Assembly (NCBI GenBank): GCA_964539115.1
Contig: CAZIHY010000017.1
Location: forward strand, 1 to 29,624
Source: CAKSXP01 sp964539115
GTDB taxonomy: Bacteria > Bacillota > Clostridia > Oscillospirales > Oscillospiraceae
Reading direction: 5' to 3'
DNA length: 29,624 bases
In this document: piece by piece, positions 23,562 through 29,624 of the stretch
Layout: each line of letters opens with the position of its first letter
Position numbering within the stretch: position 1 is the first letter of the stretch
Made by a program: the position numbers and the translations under genes
The notes under the pieces: generated by a model
What the model was told of the DNA's origin: nothing
Seen by the model: only the letters and a program-made list of their open reading frames with translations
Database searches by the model: none

Positions 23562-24707
23562 TTAGTTTGTGCGGTCATAATCGTCCATGAAAGAGTGTAC
23601 GCTGTTTGCATCCTTCCATCGCAGCACAGTTCCAAGATTGACATTTTCCATTGCACGAAAAATATTATTCTCAACTTGCGGGTTGGTCTCTTTCAGTCGC
23701 CGGATAAGCTCCTTTGTTTCCTGGCGTTTAGAGCCGGTGGGACCGTCCCCTGTGTGACAGGTGGTGCAGGTCTCTGTAAATTTGCAGGCGCACTGCAGGA
23801 AATGGAGACCGTTATAATCCCGCCAATGTTTGATGTCATCCTCCCGAATGAAATACATCGGCCGTATCAATTCCATTCCGGGATGGCTGGTGCTGTGCAG
23901 CTTGGGCATCATAGTTTGCACTTGTCCGCTGAAAAGCATCCCCATTAGCGTCGTTTCGATCACGTCGTCAAAATGATGTCCGAGGGCAATTTTGTTGCAG
24001 CCGGCTTTCTGAGCCTCTTCGTAAAGGTATCCCCGGCGCATACGGGCGCACAGATAGCAGGGGGATTTCTCAACATGGAATACGCTCTCGAAAATATCGC
24101 TTCGGAAAATATGGGCCGGAATGTTAAGTGTGCGCAGATTTTGTTCTATGATATCCCGGTTGGCTGGGCTGTAGCCAGGATCCATAACCAAAAATTTTAC
24201 TTCAAAGGGGAATTTATTGTGAAGCTTTAACTCTTGAAACAGCTTGGCCATCAGCATGGAATCCTTGCCGCCGGAAATACATACTTCAATACGGTCTCCG
24301 GGCTTTACCAGCTCATAGGTACGTATCGCTTTGGCAAATTTGCTCCACAGCTCGCGGCGAAATTTTTTTCGGATGCTCTTTTCGATGTCCGCGGCCCTCA
24401 GCGAATCGTGCTGCAGCCTGTCCCGCAGCCACCCTATATAACCGGGCGAAAAGCTGTATGCCTCATACCCCTGTTCCTGAAGCTGCTCCGCGGCATCCAG
24501 ACTGACAACTCCGTTCTTGCAGCACAGCAGAAGTTTCTGTCCCTCCGGTAAAACAGGCGGAGCTGCCATGAGCTGCGGCAAGGGCATATGTACTGCCCCG
24601 GGAATATGCCCATAAGTATAGGCGGTCTCATCCCTAATGTCTACCATATAATAAGACGCTGAGTGCAGCCGCCACTGTTCCAATGTGATATCCTGTATGT
24701 CTTCCAT
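23562..24707 (-). CDS. Rhodanese - TtcA-like PP-loop fusion protein
   Basis: A 381-residue two-domain protein. Residues 1-100 are a rhodanese domain (VDIRDETAYTYGHIPGAVHMP, active loop CKNGVVS with Cys63). Residues 110-340 are a TtcA/TtuA-type PP-loop ATPase with SGGKDS at 145-150, the CYLC pair (Cys217, Cys220) and GHHFDDVIETTLM, with further cysteines in CACKFTETCTTC near the C-terminus that could hold an Fe-S cluster. TtcA thiolates C32 of tRNA; a fused rhodanese would hand over persulfide sulfur. ATG 24707 follows GGGGAG; an in-frame ATG ten codons upstream lacks a ribosome binding site. The exact modified base is not certain. Confidence 0.88.
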   Translation of the reverse strand: MEDIQDITLEQWRLHSASYYMVDIRDETAYTYGHIPGAVHMPLPQLMAAPPVLPEGQKLLLCCKNGVVSLDAAEQLQEQGYEAYSFSPGYIGWLRDRLQHDSLRAADIEKSIRKKFRRELWSKFAKAIRTYELVKPGDRIEVCISGGKDSMLMAKLFQELKLHNKFPFEVKFLVMDPGYSPANRDIIEQNLRTLNIPAHIFRSDIFESVFHVEKSPCYLCARMRRGYLYEEAQKAGCNKIALGHHFDDVIETTLMGMLFSGQVQTMMPKLHSTSHPGMELIRPMYFIREDDIKHWRDYNGLHFLQCACKFTETCTTCHTGDGPTGSKRQETKELIRRLKETNPQVENNIFRAMENVNLGTVLRWKDANSVHSFMDDYDRTN

Positions 24708-25018
24708 TGTACGTTCTCCCCAAATGATCCTGTCCATTATTATACAAAGAAAATAACGACAAAGTCAATCAGGAAGGCAGCTGTCTTTCGCCGTGGGCAA
24801 GAGGCATGCCGGGCAAGATCGCTCCATTGGATCAGGCTGAACAGGAAATAGGTAAGAAGTAAAAATCGACAACCTTGTACTGAAGATCGCCGATTTTTGT
24901 AACATCTAAACGGTATAGATGCCGCTGCCTTCTGGTTTGCGCCAAACCAGATCACAACCCAGCGAAGCGGTTGCGATTTGGGAAGGAAGAGCAGCGGAAT
25001 GGGCGCACTCTGGCGTTT
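24708..25018. other. Noncoding stretch left of the tRNA remnant
   Basis: No supported gene. It holds the ttcA-like promoter side, an A/T-flanked weak hairpin (AAAAATCG / CGATTTTT, about 24860-24898) and a tight hairpin TCTGGTTTG / CAAACCAGA (24931-24951). This is the chromosomal flank downstream of the original tRNA-Ser gene. Confidence 0.5.
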
Positions 25019-25057
25019 GAAAAAAGTCGGAGCAAGCGATATGCAGCTTGCTCCGAC
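25019..25057 (-). terminator. Terminator of tRNA-Ser
   Basis: Perfect 12-bp stem GTCGGAGCAAGC / GCTTGCTCCGAC; on the minus strand it is followed by six T. It directly abuts the CCA end of the tRNA fragment, so it is the native tRNA terminator. Confidence 0.85.
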
Positions 25058-25058
25058 G

Positions 25059-25117
25059 TGGCGGAGCGGGTGGGATTCGAACCCACGAGACGTTGCCGTC
25101 TACCTGATTTCGAGTCA
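25059..25117 (-). tRNA. 3' fragment of tRNA-Ser(CGA), attachment site remnant
   Basis: Read on the minus strand: anticodon loop CTCGAAA (anticodon CGA), variable arm GGTAGACGGCAACGTCT, T arm GTGGGTTCGAATCCCAC, acceptor strand and encoded CCA at 25061-25059. The 5' half is absent: upstream (above 25117) the sequence no longer pairs beyond three base pairs of the anticodon stem and no D arm or 5' acceptor is found. This is what a tyrosine-recombinase element leaves at the far end when it integrates into a tRNA gene, so the element lies to the right. Not expected to make a functional tRNA. Confidence 0.82.
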
Positions 25118-25332
25118 TTTGGAGGGCAAAAACCTTAAAAAACGATGAGTAACTTTAGTCCCCCGTGGAATCGAAATCCACTTGCACACGCCACCAAATA
25201 CAAACCTCGAGCAAAGCGTAGAAAGGGCGTAGAAGTGGCTCTTCCCCGCAGAGCCATCATATCAGAAAAGTAGCGAGTTTGCAAGGGTTTGTGGGATCAG
25301 AAGCCGAGGCGGCCCACTCGATTTCGAATCAT
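25106..25332. repeat. Repeated attachment-core sequence GATTTCGARTCAT
   Basis: GATTTCGAGTCAT at 25106-25118 (the anticodon-loop region of the tRNA fragment) recurs as GATTTCGAATCAT at 25320-25332. It could be a second core-like site inside the element. Confidence 0.4.
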
Positions 25333-25600
25333 GTGTGCAGGGTGATTATGAGAGAAAATAGGTATTCAGGGTACCCTAAAAACTTAGGAATCACAATGGT
25401 TTTCCGGACTTCAAAAAGCGGAGGTTAAGGCCCAAAATCTGAAAACTTTCCGCAAAGTGTAGAAAAAGCGTAGAAGTGAGGAAGGCGAATATGCCTTTAA
25501 GTAACTTTAGTTCCCGCCTCTCTGACAGGAGGAAGTGTAGAAAGCTGCCTGCCATTGACAAAGCATTTCGCCCTTCCAAACTCTCAAGGAGAACCATACA
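25118..25600. other. Element end: noncoding, repeat-rich att region
   Basis: No gene seen over about 480 bases. Five copies of YGTAGAA in one orientation begin at 25217, 25228, 25458, 25469 and 25536, spaced 11 bp within each of the first two pairs. GTAACTTTAGTYCC occurs at 25149 and 25501. A 7-bp hairpin TGGCTCT / AGAGCCA is at 25236-25256. This resembles integrase arm-site and excisionase-binding regions of integrative elements. Confidence 0.5.
25211..25479 (+). repeat. 28-bp direct repeat containing paired YGTAGAA motifs
   Basis: 25211-25238 and 25452-25479 are near-identical 28-mers that start GCAAAG and end with GCGTAGAAGTG plus one base. They differ at a few positions, mostly a GGG to AAA change in the centre. 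Confidence 0.7.
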
Positions 25601-26161
25601 ATGGCTACAGACTATTCCCACCTCTACAAAGAGTACCCTGAAATGATCAGCGCCGACCAGTTGTACCGCATCTGCCACATCAGTAAGCGCAAAGCAAAAT
25701 GGCTCCTGGACAATGGATATATCCCCTGCCAGGACAGCGGCAAGAAGACCCGGCGATATAAGATACGGCTCGAGGATACCATCGCTTATCTCCGGACGCT
25801 CGAAACAGACCCGAAAGCAGTATCCGCCCCGGTCGGCTTCTTCAACAGCAAGGGCAGCCGTGTCGATCCCATTTCTCAAATCGACAAAGAGGACTTTCAA
25901 CAATATCTCTACAGAATCTGGGCAATGGAGCCTGACGCCCTGACAGCAAAGGATATCTGGTCAATGATTGGCTATGGGCCAGGACGGATCGGTAAATGGA
26001 TGGCTTCTCATAAGCTTCCGTCCGTGAAGCTGCCGAGCAGCACCAAGCTGGTGGCAAAACAGTGGCTGGTCGAGTTCATCTCAGAATACACTATCGAGAA
26101 TCCCAATCGTCTCTCCGATACTAATCGCCAGATAGCAAGACAGTATTTAGAACATCGATAA
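25601..26161 (+). CDS. Helix-turn-helix protein, excisionase-like
   Basis: A 186-residue protein with a MerR/excisionase-like HTH at about 14-66 (MISADQLYRICHISKRKAKWLLDNGYIPCQDSGKKTRRYKIRLEDTIAYLRTLE). A second similar module lies at about 110-160 (LTAKDIWSMIGYGPGRIGKWMASHKLPSVKLPSSTKLVAKQWLVEFI). Two recognition modules fit binding to repeated sites such as those just upstream. In clostridial integrative elements genes like this sit near the att end, beside an integrase; no integrase is visible in this window. The start has AAGGAG 9 bases upstream. The role as a recombination directionality factor or a regulator is inference. Confidence 0.65.
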   Translation: MATDYSHLYKEYPEMISADQLYRICHISKRKAKWLLDNGYIPCQDSGKKTRRYKIRLEDTIAYLRTLETDPKAVSAPVGFFNSKGSRVDPISQIDKEDFQQYLYRIWAMEPDALTAKDIWSMIGYGPGRIGKWMASHKLPSVKLPSSTKLVAKQWLVEFISEYTIENPNRLSDTNRQIARQYLEHR

Positions 26162-26196
26162 GACAAGCACCATGCAAATTGGCCTTCCAGAAGCGC

Positions 26197-26243
26197 TTGA
26201 CTTTCTCGCTTGATTATCATATACTATCAAGCAAGAAAGTCAA
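26197..26243 (+). promoter_or_regulatory. AbiE promoter inside a long inverted repeat
   Basis: TTGACT (26197-26202), 17-bp spacer, TATACT (26220-26225). Arms of 18 bp (26197-26214 and 26226-26243) are complementary with a single mismatch, covering the -35/spacer and the transcription start. This matches the known negative autoregulation of AbiE operons by AbiEi binding to inverted repeats. Confidence 0.8.
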
Positions 26244-26262
26244 ATCGGAAGGATGTGATCAC

Positions 26263-26856
26263 ATGAACTGTTCACAGGAAATTTTGAGTCTCGCAAAGCA
26301 GAATAACGGAGTGGTCACGACCGCGATGGTTGTCGAAGCTGGTCTCCCTCGGGGCAGCCTGAAATATTTGGTGGATACTGGGAGCTTGGAACGGACCTCG
26401 CGCGGTGTCTATACACTGCCCGAGGTTTGGGAAGATGAATTTGTAAATTTCCAAAGTAGGTACAAGCGCGGGATATTCTCCCTTGGAACGGCGCTCTTCC
26501 TTTGCGACCTGACGGACAGGACACCGGGCAAATTCCACATGACCTTCCCCAGCACCTATAATCTATCCGGACCAAAGAGTGATGGGATCCTGTGCAGCGG
26601 GTCCAAGGAGCCGTTTTACAGTCTTGGCATTGAGGAGCTGACTACACCCGGCGGCAACACCGTAAAAGCCTACGGCGCGGAACGGACGCTGTGCGACATT
26701 CTGAGGCCAAGAAACCATGTAGATGTGCAGATCATCACGGACGCTTTCAAGCGGTATGCCGCCCGTAAAGAAAAGAACATCCCTCTGCTCTCAGAATACG
26801 CAAAGACATTGCGTGTTGAGGATCGGGTGAGGTCATATCTGGAGGTTTTACTATGA
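26263..26856 (+). CDS. abiEi: AbiEi-type antitoxin/transcriptional regulator
   Basis: A 197-residue protein of the AbiEi family: N-terminal wHTH (about 1-50, ILSLAKQNNGVVTTAMVVEAGLPRGSLKYLVDTGSLERTSRGVYTL), then the conserved C-terminal antitoxin domain with RYKRGIFSLGTALFLCDLTDRTP, FHMTFPSTYN and YGAERTLCDILRPRNHVDVQIITDAFKRYA. It neutralises the AbiEii toxin (type IV system) and represses the operon. The start at 26263 has GGAAGGATG upstream and lies downstream of the operator; a longer in-frame start would place codons inside the promoter. It overlaps the toxin gene by 4 bases (ATGA). Confidence 0.92.
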   Translation: MNCSQEILSLAKQNNGVVTTAMVVEAGLPRGSLKYLVDTGSLERTSRGVYTLPEVWEDEFVNFQSRYKRGIFSLGTALFLCDLTDRTPGKFHMTFPSTYNLSGPKSDGILCSGSKEPFYSLGIEELTTPGGNTVKAYGAERTLCDILRPRNHVDVQIITDAFKRYAARKEKNIPLLSEYAKTLRVEDRVRSYLEVLL

Positions 26857-27695
26857 GAAACGCAATGCAGCTCAAAGCGGTTGTAAAGAACATCGCGAAA
26901 GAAAAGAAAATATCTGCCCAGCTCGTACTCCAGAATTACATGTTGGAACGATTTCAGGAACGAGTCTCTGTTTCGGACTACCGGGACAACTTCATCATAA
27001 AGGGCGGTTTTCTGATTTCGTCGATGGTCGGCCTGGATTCCAGGGCTACCATGGATATGGACGCGACTATAAAAGGATACCCGGTCAGCGAGGTGACCAT
27101 TCAGAAGATGGTCGAGGCGATCGTTCAAATCAATTTGGGGGATGATATCAGCTTCGCATTCCAGAGTATCGGTCAAATCCGCGAGGGCGATGAGTACACT
27201 GGCTATCGGGTGGCCCTGACTGCAAATTATCCTCCGATGGCAGTGCCGCTCAAGCTGGATATCACCACTGGGGACAAGATCACACCCCGTGAAATCGAAT
27301 ATGAGTATAAGCTGATGATGGAGGATCAGAGTATCCGCATTCTTGCCTATAATATGGCGACGATACTGGCTGAGAAACTGGAAACCGTCATTTCCCGTGG
27401 GGACCAGAACACCCGGCCAAGGGATTACTACGATATCTACATCCTGACAAAGCTGCAGTCGGAGAATATTGATCTTGAAACATTGGCTTTCGCTTTGCAA
27501 GCGACAGCAAAGAAACGGGGCTCCTCTGCTGTTATGGGCCAGTACCGTGAGGTGATGGAAATCGTCCGCAACAGCGAGGTCATGAACCGACTGTGGAACA
27601 ATTATAAGAAGGACTTCGATTATGCCGCAAGCATTGAGTTTGCTGAAACTTGTGATACGGTCATCCGTATAATTGCCAATCTTCCTGAGCTGTAA
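26853..27695 (+). CDS. abiEii: AbiEii/AbiGii-family nucleotidyltransferase toxin
   Basis: A 280-residue toxin of the AbiEii (DUF1814) polymerase-beta-like nucleotidyltransferase family. Expected motifs are intact: KGGFLIS at 50-56, metal-binding DMD at 68-70, a third Asp in LKLDITTGD, and the C-terminal NTRPRDYYDIYIL with an upstream Lys in LAEKLETVI. It causes reversible growth arrest, giving abortive phage defence and element maintenance. Related enzymes modify tRNA ends, but the target of this one is unknown. Followed by a terminator. Confidence 0.93.
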   Translation: MRNAMQLKAVVKNIAKEKKISAQLVLQNYMLERFQERVSVSDYRDNFIIKGGFLISSMVGLDSRATMDMDATIKGYPVSEVTIQKMVEAIVQINLGDDISFAFQSIGQIREGDEYTGYRVALTANYPPMAVPLKLDITTGDKITPREIEYEYKLMMEDQSIRILAYNMATILAEKLETVISRGDQNTRPRDYYDIYILTKLQSENIDLETLAFALQATAKKRGSSAVMGQYREVMEIVRNSEVMNRLWNNYKKDFDYAASIEFAETCDTVIRIIANLPEL

Positions 27696-27738
27696 AGTCC
27701 AGCTATGTAATATGGATCAAAACACGAATCAGTAAATC

Positions 27739-27787
27739 AAGCGCCAATTTGACGGTCGACAGTGACCATCAGATTGGCGCTTAATTT
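27739..27787 (+). terminator. Terminator of AbiE operon
   Basis: Arms AAGCGCCAAT and ATTGGCGCTT, with inner GGTC / GACC pairs, followed by AATTTTT. Confidence 0.75.
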
Positions 27788-27814
27788 TTACAAAACAAAC
27801 GAGGAGGAGCATAA

Positions 27815-28501
27815 ATGGACAGGAACGCAGAGGCAGAGAAAAGGTACTTCGAGGAAACGGCCCGGGTCCTCCGGCGTGAGGGCTTCCAGGTCGAACAGCT
27901 CCAGAACGGGCAACTGGGAATCTGGTTGAATGACCAGCCGCTCTGCGAGGTCACCAAAACAGGCGGTATTACTTATCGGAATGAGAATGTCGCCACACCG
28001 GACCGTCTGGCAGCAAAGAGCAAAGCCTACGGGATCGTCAGTACCACCGCGGAATATATGCGGCTGATGGAGCAAGCTCCCCCGCTGGCGGTCAGCGATC
28101 TCAAGGATTGTTACAAAATGCTGGCAGATTTCAACGGCGCAGTACTGGCCGGGGCGTTCAGTAAACACGGCGTCGAGTTCGTCACATGGGACTGGGACTT
28201 CGACCGCAGAGGTGTGACTCAAGGCAACTACTTCGGAGACAATTACAAAGGAACCAAAGAGGACTTCACCACCCGCTCCGGCCTCATACCGGAGCATCGG
28301 ATCTTCGGGGATGAGCAGCTCGTCGAGATTTACAGGTGCTGTGCCGATACTCTGGACGCGGGCTTCGACCTGACCTGTAGCCAGGAGGAATGCATCAAAG
28401 GTATTCAGCAGCAGATCGAGAACGGCATACCGGATATCATGGAACGCATCAAAGAGCAGAACCAGCACATGGAACCGCCTTCGCAGGAACTGACAATGTA
28501 A
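27815..28501 (+). CDS. Conserved integrative-element protein, unknown function
   Basis: A 228-residue soluble, acidic protein. It starts NAEAEKRYFEETARVLRREGFQVEQL and has the conserved core FNGAVLAGAFSKHGVEFVTWDWDFDRRGVTQGNYFGDNYKGTKEDFTTRSGLIPE and the C-terminal helix around IYRCCADTLDAGF. From memory, proteins with this architecture are frequent on conjugative elements of gut Clostridia, near antirestriction-type and DUF3849-type genes. I can give no function. Start behind GAGGAGGAG. Its last codons (QELTM, stop) recur 235 bp downstream in a duplicated segment. The 5' neighbour is the AbiE pair. Confidence 0.7.
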   Translation: MDRNAEAEKRYFEETARVLRREGFQVEQLQNGQLGIWLNDQPLCEVTKTGGITYRNENVATPDRLAAKSKAYGIVSTTAEYMRLMEQAPPLAVSDLKDCYKMLADFNGAVLAGAFSKHGVEFVTWDWDFDRRGVTQGNYFGDNYKGTKEDFTTRSGLIPEHRIFGDEQLVEIYRCCADTLDAGFDLTCSQEECIKGIQQQIENGIPDIMERIKEQNQHMEPPSQELTM

Positions 28502-28527
28502 TAGACTGGGCAAGAAGCCGCTTCTGG

Positions 28528-28558
28528 GAGGAATCGCATAAAATTTATGCGATTCCTC
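28528..28558 (+). other. Hairpin I, copy 1 (candidate structured RNA)
   Basis: A perfect 15-bp inverted repeat starting GAGGAATCGCATAAA with a 1-base centre. The copy-2 counterpart has C-G where this has A-T in the stem. Confidence 0.65.
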
Positions 28559-28602
28559 AGCCCTTCTGGCTCAAGGCTTTCCGCAATTTCAAAGCTATAT
28601 CA

Positions 28603-28633
28603 GAGGTTGCGCATATTCCGTATGCGCAACCTC
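28603..28633 (+). other. Hairpin II, copy 1 (candidate structured RNA)
   Basis: Perfect 13-bp stem GAGGTTGCGCATA / TATGCGCAACCTC with a 5-base loop. Copy 2 (28838-28868) keeps it with one mismatch. Confidence 0.65.
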
Positions 28634-28872
28634 CCTAAGCGTCGGAGTTTTGGCAATAAGGCTCCAACATTTTTCTGTCGAAAGGCATTCATGACCCATC
28701 ACATGCCATACCCCCTCACAGGAACTGACAGTGTAACAGATCAGGTAAATGTTTGTTCCGGGGAGGAATCGCCTAAATTATAGGCGATTCCTAATCCCCT
28801 CTGTTTCAAAGCATTCCGCGATTTCAAAACTGTATCAGAGGCTGCGCATATCCCGTATGCGCAACCTCCCTT

Positions 28873-28914
28873 AAGCGCCGGAGTTTTAGCAATAAGACTC
28901 CGGCGCTTTTTTCA
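28873..28914 (+). terminator. Terminator-like hairpin III, copy 2
   Basis: 12-bp stem AAGCGCCGGAGT / ACTCCGGCGCTT followed by a T run. It sits only about 25 bases before the next start codon, so the next gene would need its own promoter or regulated read-through. The copy-1 version (28637-28675) is weakened. Confidence 0.75.
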
Positions 28915-28940
28915 TTTTCACCGAAAGGAGTCCACCACCT

Positions 28941-29612
28941 ATGATACGATATTTTATGCGGGACACGCCTCTGCGCTACCTGGAAGAGCAGATGATGACC
29001 CCGCACAACTTCTCGCCCAGAGGCCACGGCATCTACCACCCAGGCTTTCGGTACAAGCCCAGGGATGTGGAGTGCCAGTATTGCACGAACTACGACCACA
29101 AGCACCCCTGCCCCCTGAACCAGTGCATGTGTCTGGAGGAGCGGATCGAAGCGGGCGCTCTCGACCTGGCCGAGTTTATTCAGGACTGCTTCTGCACCGA
29201 ACTGGATACGAAACTCCAGAACAGGCTGCGGGACTATCTCAGCCAGCACGATATCTGCTTCTTTCTGCACGACACCCACTGGAAACGGTGGCAGCACTGG
29301 CGGGACCGCTATTACTGCATGTCAACCAGAAACAAAGCTGCCCTCTTCCTCCTCACCGCATACGAGGATATCTGGCGGCGAATGATCTGGAACTTCGACA
29401 TCGACGGCTTCCACTTTCAGTCCGTCCGGCTCTCAGGTATTCGGATGGAACTGTACAGCGTCTACCAGGCAGCAAAAGCCATCGCGGCGGACAGCCGCAA
29501 CATCATAACAGCCGATCTCGCAGATCCCAATTTGGTCACAGATGAGGCGTTCCAACTGATCATTTGCGTTCTGCTTCTGGCCAAGTACGGTGAAGCGATA
29601 TTGAATTTATAA
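28941..29612 (+). CDS. Cysteine-rich integrative-element protein, unknown function
   Basis: A 223-residue protein with Cys45, Cys48, Cys57, Cys62 and Cys64 (pattern CQYC...CPLNQCMC), suggesting a small metal-binding site near the N-terminus. The rest is helical, with HWKRWQHWRDRYYCMSTRNKAALFLLTAYEDIWRRM and a hydrophobic C-terminal stretch (AFQLIICVLLLAKYGEAILNL). I know this type only as a hypothetical cargo protein of clostridial conjugative elements. AAAGGAG lies 11 bases before the ATG. The bases after its stop (AGAGAAGG at the window edge) look like a ribosome binding site for a further gene. Confidence 0.7.
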   Translation: MIRYFMRDTPLRYLEEQMMTPHNFSPRGHGIYHPGFRYKPRDVECQYCTNYDHKHPCPLNQCMCLEERIEAGALDLAEFIQDCFCTELDTKLQNRLRDYLSQHDICFFLHDTHWKRWQHWRDRYYCMSTRNKAALFLLTAYEDIWRRMIWNFDIDGFHFQSVRLSGIRMELYSVYQAAKAIAADSRNIITADLADPNLVTDEAFQLIICVLLLAKYGEAILNL

Positions 29613-29624
29613 AATGAGAGAAGG

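Larger units (their letters stand above)
28484..28940 (+). repeat. Tandem duplication (about 235 bp) of a hairpin-rich segment
   Basis: Copy 1 spans about 28484-28718 and copy 2 about 28719-28940. Both start with CAGGAACTGACA (the 3' end of the preceding gene), then contain hairpin I (28528-28558; 28763-28792), hairpin II (28603-28633; 28838-28868) and hairpin III (about 28637-28668; 28873-28908). The offset is a constant 235-236 bp. Copy 2 ends at the ribosome binding site of the next gene (GAAAGGAG); copy 1 has a corrupted version (GAAAGGCATTC). Copies are clearly diverged, so the duplication is old. Confidence 0.85.

Noticed and set aside
25160..25196. tRNA-like T arm (GTGGA ATCGAAA TCCAC) ending near CCACCA
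   Set aside because: The loop lacks the canonical TTC, the 3' strand is too long for an acceptor stem, and no other arms can be drawn.
27788..28513. 241-codon minus-strand frame opposite the 27815-28501 gene
   Set aside because: The plus-strand protein matches a recurrent element protein and has a GAGGAGGAG site; the minus frame does not.
28528..28908. CRISPR-like array at the repeated hairpins
   Set aside because: Only two long, diverged copies at 235-bp spacing; no short regular repeats or spacers and no cas genes.

Overview
The window looks like chromosomal DNA of a mid-GC, spore-forming Clostridia (Oscillospirales-like) bacterium. The basis is a SpoIIM-family protein, YlmH, a DUF3793/flavodoxin pair, GTG/TTG starts behind strong GGAGG-type ribosome binding sites, and accessory genes typical of clostridial integrative elements. 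This assignment is inference; no rRNA or intact tRNA is present.

Layout. (1) 1-9710 is mostly housekeeping: rsmE, a GreA-type factor, a pseudouridine salvage pair (psuG, and a psuK with a DNA-binding N-terminus), a PutP-type Na+/proline symporter divergent from a LysR regulator, then a leftward run lgt / deoxyinosine-uracil glycosylase-like / ylmH / MGMT-like / spoIIM-like. (2) 9893-12024 is accessory: a phage-type Xre repressor faces a three-gene phage remnant (tail-end protein, XkdX-like, holin). Its strong promoter carries three copies of an operator-like sequence. Two broken gene fragments follow. (3) 12288-15401 is a MarR-controlled iron-alcohol dehydrogenase/aldehyde dehydrogenase operon. 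(4) 15512-22026 is a catabolic locus: a PucR regulator, then an NCS1 permease, a DUF917 protein, a hydantoinase/oxoprolinase-type ATPase and an Asp/Glu/hydantoin racemase. It is probably an uptake and ring-opening route for a hydantoin-like compound. (5) 22166-23404 is DUF3793 plus flavodoxin behind two matching palindromes, facing a rhodanese-TtcA fusion gene. (6) From 25059 to the end is the edge of an integrated element. A 3' fragment of tRNA-Ser(CGA) with its own terminator marks the junction. It is followed by a repeat-rich noncoding stretch, an excisionase-like HTH protein, an AbiEi/AbiEii toxin-antitoxin operon with a textbook autoregulatory promoter, and two proteins of the kind carried by clostridial conjugative elements, separated by a tandem 235-bp repeat of RNA-like hairpins.

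Most promising for new biology: the hydantoin-type operon lacking a classical cyclic amidohydrolase, the repressor-operator-holin cassette cut off from any phage, and the duplicated hairpin array with a compensatory base-pair change.
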